This document shows positions 8,130 to 18,198 of a stretch of 64,000 bases of DNA, one piece after another. The notes under the pieces are model-generated. The model was not told the DNA's origin. It worked only from the letters and a program-made list of their open reading frames with translations, and did not search any database. Origin of the DNA: Maribacter sp. BPC-D8. GTDB taxonomy: Bacteria; Bacteroidota; Bacteroidia; Flavobacteriales; Flavobacteriaceae. The DNA lies in the NCBI RefSeq assembly GCF_035207705.1, contig NZ_CP128187.1, forward strand, positions 2,852,001-2,916,000, given 5' to 3'. Position numbers and translations under genes: made by a program. The first letter of the stretch is position 1; each line of letters opens with the position of its first letter.

Positions 8130-11102
8130 CTAAGACAAACTATTATCCTCGTATTTTAAATGATTCGCTAAGATGCCAGACGGGCTCTTACTACTCTTAT
8201 CTAGAATTTTGGTATTGGCAAAGACTATAAAATTATCCTTTGCTCTAGAAACTGCAACATTCAACATATTAGGTTTATTATCCCTATCAAAGAACATTGT
8301 TCCAGAATCACCATTACCATAAACCATTGAAAAAAGAATAATAGGTCGTTCTGCCCCTTGCAAGGCATGTACGGTTCCTAATTTCATAATACTAGTATTT
8401 ATACCATTTTGCTTTAGTAAGCTTCTTAGAACATTCTTTTGACCTGTAAACGGGGTTATTACCCCAACAGCTTCTTCTATCTTTACTTTATACTTGTCTT
8501 CAATGCTATTTCTATTTAATAGCAACCATTTTACCAATTCTACCGCCTCTTGGTAGTTTTGCCTACTGGTATTCTTTGTAACCGAATTACTTTCCACATG
8601 TATGCAGTACATGGGAGGAAATAGTAAGTCGTTCCCAGACCTACCTTTTAACGGTATTAATAGACCATTATAGGCTAACTCATTACAATAATTAATAATC
8701 TCATCATAACACCTTCTATGTTCTTGTAGTATAACTCCTTTTTCTTCTAAATCCGCTTCTTTAAAACTGCTCGCGTTTTGAGCCATTTTCATTATACTAC
8801 CAGTTGAAGCTAAATATCCCTTTGAATCAAAAAGTGTTTCATAAATCTGATCATCGTAATCAGCAATGAGCTGACTGTTCTTTAAATTTCCGACATCAAT
8901 TTTATTAGATATATTCCATATAGGTTCAATCTGTTTTACATCACCAACAACTACCGCCTTTTTTGCCAATGAAAAAATTGCAGTACCTACTTCTGGTGTT
9001 ACTTGACCAGATTCATCAACTAGTAGTAAATCCACAAAATTGAATAGAGCCGGATTATCAAAAATATTCTTACCATTGTCATCTTTCTGCAAGAACTTGA
9101 AATAACTAAAAAACTTAGGAGCCATATAAAAGGTACTTACAAAGCATGGAGTCAACATCGCATGTCTTTGCCATCTCTTTATTACCGTTGCTTTACCTTT
9201 TTTAGTGAAGTTGGGATCCCTTAAGTCACTTTCTAATCGTTGAAGATATCTTCCTTCCCAATAATGAATAGCTAGTTGAAATGCCTTATGCCGTATACTA
9301 ACATCTAACTCGTCATAAAAACAATTTGGAGCCACCTTATTTCTAATTTTGAGCATTTCTAAATCCCAATACTCATCTTTATTTCTAGGTGGGTTTCCGT
9401 TTATATCATTTCTCTCTTTAAAACTTTCCCAATCAGTAGTTAGTTTAGTAATTTTTCTAACCGTTTCAATAGTGGCATTACATTGTTCTAATAGCGAGTT
9501 TTTAGAATAATCTTTGATTCTATTTTCAAGAATAGAATCTCTCAAAATAATATTTAATTCATTCTGCCGACTTCTTAATGATGATTTAATTCCAAGAATG
9601 CAGAGCAACTTTCTAAATATAGATTCAGAATTGAAATAACTTAAAATAGCATGTTCTGATTTTTGCAATGACCTTGCCAAGTCTCGTAACTGATCTGCCG
9701 ATAAAAAATTATCAGAAAAGAATTTCTCCTCTTCATTTACTTTTAGCGACTTAAAAAGAGATTCTCCTTTTAAGTAGTTTTCCCACTTTTCCTTCGAATG
9801 AATTAAAGTGTTCTTTATTTCCTTTATTTCAGATTGAAGTTTTAAAAGGGTATCGGGTATATTTAGATTTTTACCAAAATAAGTCTCACTCTTTTCCAAA
9901 TAGAAATCTATAGCTCTTCCAACAAATTCCTCATTTTCAATATCACCAAACAAACCACCACCAACTAATTTTTTATAGTTAATACCTCTTAGTTCATCTT
10001 CCGTTTTACCACTAGCAGGTAAATAGGTTGCATAGCCATCAACGTCTGGAAGCCACCTTCCTTGCAAAGGACCATCTTTAGTATTTGATTTAGAGAAGCT
10101 CTCTATAATATTTGTTACCGCCTGATTGTTAGTTGAGCAAGCTAAAATAATCGCAGCATTTGCGCCTTCAATAGCTGTCTCTACTATTTTATTGGCTACT
10201 ATACTTTGTAACAAGGTTGTTTTTCCTGTTCCTGGTGGCCCATTAATTGCAAAAACCTTATCGTCGGAATTTAACAGCGTGTATAAACTTTTTCTTTGCG
10301 AAATAGATATCGGAAATTCATAACCCATCTGCCCTAAATACAGGTGATTTGCCTTTATAAAATCAGTAACGTTAAGTGGTTCTTTTTCTATGTCGTTTTC
10401 AACATCAATAAATGTTGACAATAGCTCAGGCTGATTTTTACTCTTTAGTATTTTATCATACAAGGCAATAATACTTTGAGCAGCTCCAATTTGCGCATTG
10501 GGCATTAATACAATTGCATTGTTCAGTGTTTTGTGGTTATCGCAAGTATAGCTATCAAATTCTTGATCAGTAACACTAGTAAAATTCTTCTTTAAATAAT
10601 CAATGTAAAGTTGGTATGTATTTAAATCTTCCCTTTTAACATTATTCTTCTGATTTACTTTATCAACTGATGAAAAAATAAATTCCGTTTTTTCATCTGC
10701 TTGTGGCTCTAAATACTTGCGTTGGTAGAACGGTGCTATTTCTTCTGGAACGCTTTGCACACCTTCCCTATTCACTTTTACCGCATACCAAAAAGGGAAT
10801 TTGTTTCTGTCATTCACTTTATATTGCTCTTTTTGAACCAATTTAATCGGAGCAATTAAAACTTCGATTTCATTTAAACTGACCCAGTTTTCGAAATCGT
10901 CTTTGAGTATACCTTTCTTTTTATTTAATGCTTTTTCTTCAGAATCCATAAGTTCTGCAAGTCGCTCTAAATTATGGATATTTGGATGGTCAATTTCAAA
11001 ATTTTCAATTTCGAAATGTTCTTGGTTTTTAATATCGATGTCTGCCTTTAAAGAATCTATTAAACTCTTACGCCAATACTTTAACCATTTTCGGTTATCC
11101 AT
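8130..11102 (-). CDS. Dna2/Nam7-like SF1 helicase/ATPase
   Basis: A 990-residue protein with the SF1 (UvrD/Upf1-like, COG1112) ATPase core. Walker A NGPPGTGKTTLLQ is near residue 286, Walker B LLVDESGQVTPE near 695, motif III VVGDVKQIEPIW shortly after, motif V GTVHALQGAER near 914 and motif VI NVAVSRAKDNF near 949. About 400 residues between Walker A and B form a long insertion rich in charged helices. The first 270 residues match no domain I can name. It is the last gene of the six-gene defence operon, 53 bp after hsdM and the first gene inside attL. Helicases of this group accompany several phage-defence systems; its substrate here is unknown. All core motifs are intact. Confidence 0.85.
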   Translation of the reverse strand: MDNRKWLKYWRKSLIDSLKADIDIKNQEHFEIENFEIDHPNIHNLERLAELMDSEEKALNKKKGILKDDFENWVSLNEIEVLIAPIKLVQKEQYKVNDRNKFPFWYAVKVNREGVQSVPEEIAPFYQRKYLEPQADEKTEFIFSSVDKVNQKNNVKREDLNTYQLYIDYLKKNFTSVTDQEFDSYTCDNHKTLNNAIVLMPNAQIGAAQSIIALYDKILKSKNQPELLSTFIDVENDIEKEPLNVTDFIKANHLYLGQMGYEFPISISQRKSLYTLLNSDDKVFAINGPPGTGKTTLLQSIVANKIVETAIEGANAAIILACSTNNQAVTNIIESFSKSNTKDGPLQGRWLPDVDGYATYLPASGKTEDELRGINYKKLVGGGLFGDIENEEFVGRAIDFYLEKSETYFGKNLNIPDTLLKLQSEIKEIKNTLIHSKEKWENYLKGESLFKSLKVNEEEKFFSDNFLSADQLRDLARSLQKSEHAILSYFNSESIFRKLLCILGIKSSLRSRQNELNIILRDSILENRIKDYSKNSLLEQCNATIETVRKITKLTTDWESFKERNDINGNPPRNKDEYWDLEMLKIRNKVAPNCFYDELDVSIRHKAFQLAIHYWEGRYLQRLESDLRDPNFTKKGKATVIKRWQRHAMLTPCFVSTFYMAPKFFSYFKFLQKDDNGKNIFDNPALFNFVDLLLVDESGQVTPEVGTAIFSLAKKAVVVGDVKQIEPIWNISNKIDVGNLKNSQLIADYDDQIYETLFDSKGYLASTGSIMKMAQNASSFKEADLEEKGVILQEHRRCYDEIINYCNELAYNGLLIPLKGRSGNDLLFPPMYCIHVESNSVTKNTSRQNYQEAVELVKWLLLNRNSIEDKYKVKIEEAVGVITPFTGQKNVLRSLLKQNGINTSIMKLGTVHALQGAERPIILFSMVYGNGDSGTMFFDRDNKPNMLNVAVSRAKDNFIVFANTKILDKSSKSPSGILANHLKYEDNSLS

Positions 11103-11155
11103 TATTTATTACTAATATGATTATGAAAAATTGACAAAAAAAATTAGTTGGAAAT

Positions 11156-12808
11156 TTAAATTGTTTTCAGTCCTAATTCCTTTAAATATCCATTATGCTC
11201 ATTTAATGCTTTAGCAGCTGTTTTTTCAATATCGACCAATTTATCATTAACTACTTTTAAATCAATTTTCTTTTCAGCTGAAGCGGTACTTACATATCTC
11301 GATATATTTAGATTGTAATAGTTTTTTTCAATTTCCGCCATTGAAACTCTACGTGCATAACGTTCTATTTCATCTGGACGATTTTGATATGTATCAATGA
11401 TTTTTTCAATATCATTTTCTTCTTTTGGGTCTATGACACCATTTATCTTACCATCACGTAAAATATTTTGTCGTTTTTCTTTTTTATAGTGCTCACTTGC
11501 ATTTATAAAGAGTACATCATCATCCTTTTTACACTTCTTTAAAACTAAGATACATACAGGTATTCCGGTTGAAAAGAATAAGTTAGAAGGCAAACCGATT
11601 ACAGTATCTATATTTCCGTCTTTCAGTAATTTAGTTCTAATTCTAGATTCAGCACCACCTCTAAATAGAACTCCGTGAGGTAAAATAATAGCCATTGTAC
11701 CTTCATCACTTAAAAAGTGAAAACCGTGTAATAAAAATGCAAAATCTGCTGCCGATTTTGGTGCTAAACCATAATTTTTATAACGGAAATTTTCTCCCAT
11801 TGCTTCTGATGCATCCCAACGTAAACTAAATGGTGGATTGGCTACAATAGCATCAAAAGTTATTTTTTTAGCTGGGTTCATTTCATTTAATAGATTCCAT
11901 TCGTTTTTTAAGGTATCCCCATGAAATATTTCAAATTCTGAATCTTTTACTCCGTGCAACAACATATTCATACGTGCTAAGTTGTATGTTGTTATATTTT
12001 TTTCTTGCCCATAAATTCTGCTAATTGTACCGCCTGCTTTTTCTATTTTATCTTTTACATTTAACAGCAAAGAACCTGAACCACAAGCAAAATCTAGTAC
12101 TTTATTTAGTTTTTTCTTTTTACCTGATTTTGGGTTTTGACTGTCTAAGGTTACAATTTCTGATAGGATTGTAGATAATTGCTGCGGTGTATAAAACTCT
12201 CCTGCTTTTTTACCTGAACCTGCTGCAAACTCTCCAATTAAATACTCATAGGCATCGCCCAATGTATCACTATCTGTTGAAAAGTCTGCAATACCCTCTG
12301 ATATTTTTTGAATGATTTTACACAGCTTTTTATTTCTTTCTGTATAGGTTTTTCCAAGTTTTTCTGAATCTAAATTGATTTCTGAGAATAAACCCTTAAA
12401 AGAACTTTCAAAAGAATCATTTTCGATATGTTTAAACCCTTTTTGTAAGTCACGCAATAAGTCTTCATCTTGTTTTCTTGCCAATTCCGAAATACTACTC
12501 CATAAATATTTTGGCTCAATAACATAATGTACTTTTCTACGCATTTGTTTTTCAAAAGGCTCTATATCATTTGTATTAGCTTCATACCAAACTGAAAGCG
12601 GCGTACGTTTATCCTGTTCTTCTAAATCAGGGTAATCTGAACCAAGTTCTTTTTTTACTGAACCTTCATAATTATCAGATAAGTAACGTAAAAAGAGAAA
12701 TGATAGCATATAATCACGAAAATCGTCTGCATTCATTGCACCTCTTAAATCATTGGCTATATCCCAAAGTGCTTTACCTAATTGTTCTTGTTTTTGTTTT
12801 GCTGTCAT
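11156..12808 (-). CDS. hsdM: Type I restriction-modification methyltransferase subunit HsdM
   Basis: A 550-residue N6-adenine DNA methyltransferase. The N-terminal helical domain (LGKALWDIANDLRGAMNADD, residues about 10-29) is typical of HsdM. The SAM site is VLDFACGSGSLLLNV near residue 240 and the catalytic motif IV is ANPPFSLRW near 323 (NPPF). It methylates the site chosen by HsdS and is needed for the restriction complex. It sits 20 bp downstream of the PrrC-like gene. Gene order is hsdR-hsdS-(PrrC-like)-hsdM rather than the common hsdM-hsdS-hsdR. Length is slightly above the usual 500-530. Confidence 0.95.
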   Translation of the reverse strand: MTAKQKQEQLGKALWDIANDLRGAMNADDFRDYMLSFLFLRYLSDNYEGSVKKELGSDYPDLEEQDKRTPLSVWYEANTNDIEPFEKQMRRKVHYVIEPKYLWSSISELARKQDEDLLRDLQKGFKHIENDSFESSFKGLFSEINLDSEKLGKTYTERNKKLCKIIQKISEGIADFSTDSDTLGDAYEYLIGEFAAGSGKKAGEFYTPQQLSTILSEIVTLDSQNPKSGKKKKLNKVLDFACGSGSLLLNVKDKIEKAGGTISRIYGQEKNITTYNLARMNMLLHGVKDSEFEIFHGDTLKNEWNLLNEMNPAKKITFDAIVANPPFSLRWDASEAMGENFRYKNYGLAPKSAADFAFLLHGFHFLSDEGTMAIILPHGVLFRGGAESRIRTKLLKDGNIDTVIGLPSNLFFSTGIPVCILVLKKCKKDDDVLFINASEHYKKEKRQNILRDGKINGVIDPKEENDIEKIIDTYQNRPDEIERYARRVSMAEIEKNYYNLNISRYVSTASAEKKIDLKVVNDKLVDIEKTAAKALNEHNGYLKELGLKTI

Positions 12809-12828
12809 TATGTTACAGTTACTGATTC

Positions 12829-13923
12829 CTAACTTAAAATTTCAGGAAAATTAAATTTATATTTAGTTGTGAATGCTTCAAACACTTTTTTAAATAGAGT
12901 TTTATATTCTTCATTCATTTCTTCTGGACTAAATAAGGAATATTTACCGTGGCTAAAAAGATTTAAAGCTCTATTAAACTGGTCGGTATCCCCATCAAAA
13001 CCTGTTAAACATTCTTTAATATCCTCATAACCAAAAAAACTAGCTGTCTTTTCTAATATACTTCTAAGAGCATTGAAATGATATTCATATAATGAACTTT
13101 CTGAATCTATAATTTTTTTTAACTCTGAAATAGTCGAAATATGGTGAAAGAATGGTGTGTCACCAGTAGTTGTTAATATATAATTATCTGAATCTATTGA
13201 ATTTAAATGATATGCAATATGCTTTTTTCTCCTACCCATTTCATTAAACATTACATTAAAAAAAAGACTATGATGAGTAGATATTACAGATTTAGTTTTA
13301 ATGTCCTCAGTTTTTAATAAATTTGCTAAGTCACAAGCAACAGCAATCGCATTATTTTCATCTAAAGAAGTTATTGGGTCATCAATATAAATATATCTAA
13401 CCCAATCATAAGATTCATCTTCATCAATTGCTAATTGGCAGATAGCAAGAAAAAAACTCCATATAAATAAATTCTCTTCCCCTCTTGAAATTTTGATGTT
13501 TTCAACTGTTGTTTCATGACCATTAACAATAATACTTCTCGAAAATATTACTTTTCCTTCTTCGTAATCAATATCAAAATCTAAGTCTGCATAATTGTGG
13601 AAAAAAGCAACAATCTTAGTATCCATATCAAGCTCTTGTAATCCATTAAAGAAAGCAGAATTTGTATTTAAATTTAATTCTCTATTGATGTCATTATCTA
13701 GATCATTATTCCAGACAAATAAGTCTTCTGTAAATGCATTAAAATATAACGTATCTCTTGGTGGGTTTGCTGTTTTACCTAGTTCTTTAAACTCCATGGA
13801 CAATCTTGTTTTACCAATACCATTATGCGCAAAAAATAAAATAAAATCTCTTTCTTTTACCTGGTTTCCAATTAAGTCATTTCTAAAGTGTGTTGCAACT
13901 TCTGTTAAATTTGTAAAATTCAT
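12829..13923 (-). CDS. PrrC-like ABC-ATPase, candidate anticodon nuclease
   Basis: A 364-residue protein with an ABC-type ATPase: Walker A AHNGIGKT (residues 32-39, A32 replacing the usual first G), signature ISRGE (145-149), Walker B YIYIDDPITSLDENN (177-191) and H-loop STHH (H217). Its C-terminal region has R287-x3-E291 in LRSILEK and H325 in NLFSHGKY. This matches the Arg-x3-Glu...His catalytic triad reported for the PrrC/RloC anticodon nucleases (R320, E324, H356 in E. coli PrrC; spacing 36 there, 38 here). E. coli PrrC (396 residues) is likewise encoded within a type I hsd locus, held latent by the complex and released when phage disables restriction. The start is 1 bp after the hsdS stop, so translation is coupled. 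Motifs are seen; tRNA cleavage is inferred. Confidence 0.75.
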   Translation of the reverse strand: MNFTNLTEVATHFRNDLIGNQVKERDFILFFAHNGIGKTRLSMEFKELGKTANPPRDTLYFNAFTEDLFVWNNDLDNDINRELNLNTNSAFFNGLQELDMDTKIVAFFHNYADLDFDIDYEEGKVIFSRSIIVNGHETTVENIKISRGEENLFIWSFFLAICQLAIDEDESYDWVRYIYIDDPITSLDENNAIAVACDLANLLKTEDIKTKSVISTHHSLFFNVMFNEMGRRKKHIAYHLNSIDSDNYILTTTGDTPFFHHISTISELKKIIDSESSLYEYHFNALRSILEKTASFFGYEDIKECLTGFDGDTDQFNRALNLFSHGKYSLFSPEEMNEEYKTLFKKVFEAFTTKYKFNFPEILS

Positions 13924-13924
13924 T

Positions 13925-15184
13925 TTATATACTGTTTGGAAATAATTGTTGCATCAAACCTTTTTTATGGTTTTTTAAGACTTTTATTCTTGTTTTTTGT
14001 GCTTCAATAAAATCATCTACACTAGTTAAACAATCTGCTATTTTTTGTTGCTCTTTTGGGTTAGAAGATATTAACGTAGGCATATTTTCAAAAATTGGAA
14101 GTCTTAAAGATTTAACTGTTGAACCAACAGCGTATCTTAAAAAATAACTTCTATTTTTATATATTGAATAGTATAAAAATTTGCCGATTGTTTTATTATT
14201 AAAATTCAAAATAGCATACGCTCTTTGATGTAAATCAAATTTTCCAATAAAATACTTTGGCTTAAACTCTTGTCCTTCACCTGCTACTATAATCGCTTCT
14301 CCATCAAATAAAAATCTATTGCTAGTTCTTATATCTTGCGACCTATCAAAAAAGGTATATTTTCCTTCTTCTTCTGTTGAGTCTTGACGGTTCGAAGTAC
14401 CTGTAGTAATTTCTGAAATGCCTCCTAACAATTTCTCTTCCCAATCTCCATCCTTCTCAAACTCTGGAAAACGAAATTCTGGTTTGGTTTCTCCATTTGC
14501 AGGAAACAGTCGTTGTAATAAACCTGTTTTGTGGTCTTTTAAATTTTCTAATTTATCTACTTCTGCTGTTATTAAAGTATCTAATGAGGATAAACAATTG
14601 GCTATTTTTTGTTGTTCAATATCGCTATCAGGATAATAAACATCCAAATTAGCAAGCCTACCTTTAGATATACCCAATACCTTAGCTCCTTGAGCTTCGT
14701 TTTTTATTTGAGCTATAATACCATTAGATTTAAACAAATGTCCTCCAAAGCCTAATTTAATTTTATCATCAATTGGTCTGGCAAGAAAAGTATGTAAACC
14801 TGCTAGAAGCTTCTCTTGATTTAGGCTTATTATTTCGATGGTTTTACCTATGTCATCTATATCTTCAGAAGCATCTGCAATAACTAAATCACCTTCCTGA
14901 CAGTAATTATCTTTATCTATTTTTTCTAGAGTAATATCTAAATTTATATATGGAACACATTCTTGTGTAATATCAAAATGTGATGAAAACTTAGTATGTA
15001 TGTCTCCATAATGTATATTTTTTACGTTGCCTTTTTCATAGTTTAATTTTTCCCTTGAAAAAGAATTAGTTATTTTAAAATTATAGACATCATTAAATGG
15101 TTCGATTTTCCATTCTCCATCATTCTTAAACTCTGGAAAACGCACTTCAGGAATCATCTTTTGTTTTTCTTTATTCATAAGCAT
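13925..15184 (-). CDS. hsdS: Type I restriction specificity subunit HsdS
   Basis: A 419-residue protein with two target-recognition domains and an internal repeat. Each half starts with a VRFPEFKNDGEW / FRFPEFEKDGDW motif (near residues 14 and 230) and ends with a helix of the type QQKIANCLSSLDTLI...KTGLLQRLFP, repeated as QQKIADCLTSVDDFI...KKGLMQQLFP. The two domains define the two halves of a bipartite recognition site. The start overlaps the hsdR end by 14 bp and the stop is 1 bp from the PrrC-like start. The first domain contains an apparent DIHTKF...SHFDITQ loop; recognition sequences cannot be predicted by eye. Confidence 0.93.
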   Translation of the reverse strand: MLMNKEKQKMIPEVRFPEFKNDGEWKIEPFNDVYNFKITNSFSREKLNYEKGNVKNIHYGDIHTKFSSHFDITQECVPYINLDITLEKIDKDNYCQEGDLVIADASEDIDDIGKTIEIISLNQEKLLAGLHTFLARPIDDKIKLGFGGHLFKSNGIIAQIKNEAQGAKVLGISKGRLANLDVYYPDSDIEQQKIANCLSSLDTLITAEVDKLENLKDHKTGLLQRLFPANGETKPEFRFPEFEKDGDWEEKLLGGISEITTGTSNRQDSTEEEGKYTFFDRSQDIRTSNRFLFDGEAIIVAGEGQEFKPKYFIGKFDLHQRAYAILNFNNKTIGKFLYYSIYKNRSYFLRYAVGSTVKSLRLPIFENMPTLISSNPKEQQKIADCLTSVDDFIEAQKTRIKVLKNHKKGLMQQLFPNSI

Positions 15185-18137
15185 TTAACCCTGCTATTTC
15201 ACGCCCTTGGGCTAGTTTATTTAATAATGGTACTAAGTCTTCCATTAAATCTTTCTCTTTTATGCTTCTGTCTTTCCAACCTAAGTCTAAAGGTTCTAAT
15301 AAATCGGTTAGTTTTTCGCCATCAAAAATCATTCTGTTTAATATTTCATCAATAAAAGCGTTTAGGCTTAAAGCTGTAATACCTTGTTTATCTGCAATGG
15401 TTTGTATTTCTTTGGCTGCTTTGTCGTCTTTAAATTTTTGGTAGCCTTTGCGGATGTCTTTTTCATCTAACCCAAACCCAACCTTTAAGCTGTTTATGTA
15501 CGCAATAATATCTTCACGTTCTTCCATTAAATTGGCACTGGAACTTAACAGGTTTATCAACTCTTCACGTGTCATTTTATTTTTAGAAGGTTTGTCTTGC
15601 GTGAAGGTTGCTATTAACCCTATAATATAATCATAATCTATAATGGCAGAAGAAAAGAGTACATATTCAAAATCTAATTGCTGTACATCTTCGGGTGCTT
15701 GGTCACCGCCTTTAGCTTGTGCTGCTTGTAAACTTTTGGCAGTATCTAAATACACAGATTTGAAAGAACGCAAATCTTCATTTGGTAATAACACCTCAAT
15801 AGTTTCTGTTTGAGTATCGTTCAAGTCCGTATACTGGTCTAATTGTGTTTTATAGCGCTGTACTTCTTTAAAAGCATTTATAAAACCAGCACGTGCTTCA
15901 TCTCCTTTTAAATTATTCACTTCTGAAGGTGAACAAGCTAAGCCTTTTGCCTCCATAAACTTGGTAAGTTGCTCTACAGCTTCTTTGTACTTTTCAATAA
16001 CTTTAGGTGCAGCCTCCACCAGCCAAATTTCTTTTGCTTTTTCTATTTTAGCACCAGAAAAACGAATCATTGCTTTATTTACTTCTTCTTCTTGATCTCT
16101 AAACACTAAAATATTACCATAAGGTTTCGTATCGTTTATAACTCTATTGGTACGTGAATAAGCTTGTATTAAACCATGGTATTTTAGATTTTTATCAACA
16201 TATAAGGTATTCAAATATTTAGAATCAAAACCTGTCAATAACATATCTACAACAATTAACACATCAATTTTATTTTTGTGTGCATAATCTTTGTTTGTAT
16301 ATTTTTGATCTTTTATACGTTGCTGCACATCTTGATAGTATAAATCAAAATCTGCAATTCTATGATTTGTATTGTATTGGGTGTTGTAGTCTGCAATAAT
16401 GGTTTTTAATGCTGCTTTTTTTATATTAGGCTCAATTTCATTATCTGCTTTTTCTTGTGGCAAATCTTCTTGTAATTGCTTTACGTCTGTATTACCTTCT
16501 GCAGGTGGCGAAAATACACAGGCTATCTGCAATGGTCGATAATCAGGGTTAATCTCGGCATATTCTCGTTGATTTTGTTTGAATAAATGATAATATTCAA
16601 TTGCATCAGAAATAGAAGACGTTGCTAAAATGGCATTAAACCGCTTGTAATGGGTTGCTTTATCATGTTTTTTTAGAATCGCATCGATCACTGCCATTTT
16701 ATGACTTAAACTCTTTAAGTCTTGTTGACCTTTGATATTAAAATAGTCGATATGAAAACGCAATACATTTTTGTCCTCTATTGCGTTGGTAATGGTGTAT
16801 GCGTGTAATTCTTTTTGAAAAACGTCTTCTGTTGTTTTGTAAGACGCTGTTTCTCCTTCAATCGTTTTATAGGTCGCATTTTCCTCAAAAATAGGAGTTC
16901 CGGTAAAACCGAATAGTTGAGCTTTTGGAAAAAATTCTACAATAGCTTTATGGTTTTCACCAAATTGTGAACGGTGACACTCATCAAAAATAAAAACTAC
17001 TCGTTTATCCTTTAATGGTTCTAAATGCTCTATATAATTTTTGTCGTTTTTGGTATCTAAGGCTAAGCCTAATTTTTGAATTGTTGTAACAATTACCTTA
17101 TCTGCATAATCTGTAGAAAGCATTCTTCTTACCAATGTTTTTGTATTGGTATTTTCTTCTACACTACCTTCTTGAAATTTATTAAACTCTTCTCTTGTTT
17201 GTCTGTCTAAATCTTTTCTATCTACTACAAATAAGCATTTTTCAATGGCATCATTATCTTTTAAAAGTGTAGATGCTTTAAATGATGTTAATGTTTTTCC
17301 ACTTCCTGTAGTATGCCAGATATAACCGTTACCTCTATCTTGTTCTATACAATCTACAATAGCCTTTACTGCATATATTTGATACGGCCTCATTACCAAT
17401 ATCTTTTGCTCGGTTTCTACCAACACCATATAGCGACTGATCATTTCGCCCAAGGTACATTTAGCTAAAAATTTATCAGTAAAATCGTCTAAGTGGTTTA
17501 TTTTAGAATTGTCTTCTTTTGCTAAAGTATATACAGGTAAAAATTGCTCGTCTGCATTGAAAGCAAAGTGTTTATTATTGTTATTAGAAAAGTAAAAGGT
17601 TCTTGTTTTATTACTGACTATAAATAATTGCATAAAGCACATCAACGAATTGGCATATCCATTGCCAATATCATTTTTGTAATCTACTATTTGTTGCATT
17701 GCACGATTAGGACTAATCTCTAAAGTTTTTAGCTCAATTTGTACAACTGGCACTCCGTTAATCAATAAAATAACATCATATCTATGATTGCTATTTTGGG
17801 TATTCATACGAAGCTGATTAATAACTTCAAAATCATTTTTACACCAATCTTTTATATTTACTAAGGTGTAATGTAATGGCGTATCGTCTTCTCTTATAAA
17901 TGTATTTCGTTTTCTTAAATGATTAGAAGCTTTAAATACATCTGGATTTATTATTTCATTAAGTAGTTTGTCAAATTCTGCATCCGTTAATTTTACTCTA
18001 TTTAGGGCTTCAAACTTCTGTCTAAAATTTAATTCTAAAGCTTTTCTATCTCTTATATCTTGGCGATAGGTATATTTTAGGTCTTGTAGTTTACCTACCA
18101 ATCCATATTCTATGTCTGCTTCTTTTACAATATCCAT
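15171..18137 (-). CDS. hsdR: Type I restriction endonuclease subunit HsdR
   Basis: A 988-residue motor and nuclease subunit. The N-terminal PD-(D/E)XK nuclease has D121 and E135-L-K137 in GVPVVQIELKTLE, with the downstream Q in MQQIVDY. The SF2 translocase follows: P-loop WHTTGSGKTLTSF near residue 276, DEAD-type box FIFDECHRSQFGE near 384, TGTP near 412, and QAYSRTNRV (motif VI). The C-terminal helical part binds the methylase complex. All catalytic residues are present. It is the second gene of the operon, 61 bp after the DUF4268 gene, and overlaps hsdS by 14 bp. Confidence 0.95.
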   Translation of the reverse strand: MDIVKEADIEYGLVGKLQDLKYTYRQDIRDRKALELNFRQKFEALNRVKLTDAEFDKLLNEIINPDVFKASNHLRKRNTFIREDDTPLHYTLVNIKDWCKNDFEVINQLRMNTQNSNHRYDVILLINGVPVVQIELKTLEISPNRAMQQIVDYKNDIGNGYANSLMCFMQLFIVSNKTRTFYFSNNNNKHFAFNADEQFLPVYTLAKEDNSKINHLDDFTDKFLAKCTLGEMISRYMVLVETEQKILVMRPYQIYAVKAIVDCIEQDRGNGYIWHTTGSGKTLTSFKASTLLKDNDAIEKCLFVVDRKDLDRQTREEFNKFQEGSVEENTNTKTLVRRMLSTDYADKVIVTTIQKLGLALDTKNDKNYIEHLEPLKDKRVVFIFDECHRSQFGENHKAIVEFFPKAQLFGFTGTPIFEENATYKTIEGETASYKTTEDVFQKELHAYTITNAIEDKNVLRFHIDYFNIKGQQDLKSLSHKMAVIDAILKKHDKATHYKRFNAILATSSISDAIEYYHLFKQNQREYAEINPDYRPLQIACVFSPPAEGNTDVKQLQEDLPQEKADNEIEPNIKKAALKTIIADYNTQYNTNHRIADFDLYYQDVQQRIKDQKYTNKDYAHKNKIDVLIVVDMLLTGFDSKYLNTLYVDKNLKYHGLIQAYSRTNRVINDTKPYGNILVFRDQEEEVNKAMIRFSGAKIEKAKEIWLVEAAPKVIEKYKEAVEQLTKFMEAKGLACSPSEVNNLKGDEARAGFINAFKEVQRYKTQLDQYTDLNDTQTETIEVLLPNEDLRSFKSVYLDTAKSLQAAQAKGGDQAPEDVQQLDFEYVLFSSAIIDYDYIIGLIATFTQDKPSKNKMTREELINLLSSSANLMEEREDIIAYINSLKVGFGLDEKDIRKGYQKFKDDKAAKEIQTIADKQGITALSLNAFIDEILNRMIFDGEKLTDLLEPLDLGWKDRSIKEKDLMEDLVPLLNKLAQGREIAGLNAYE

Positions 18138-18198
18138 TTGTTACTCTTTGTCATTAATCCGTTAATTGATACTTTCCAGTTACAGTCTGCTTTAAATT

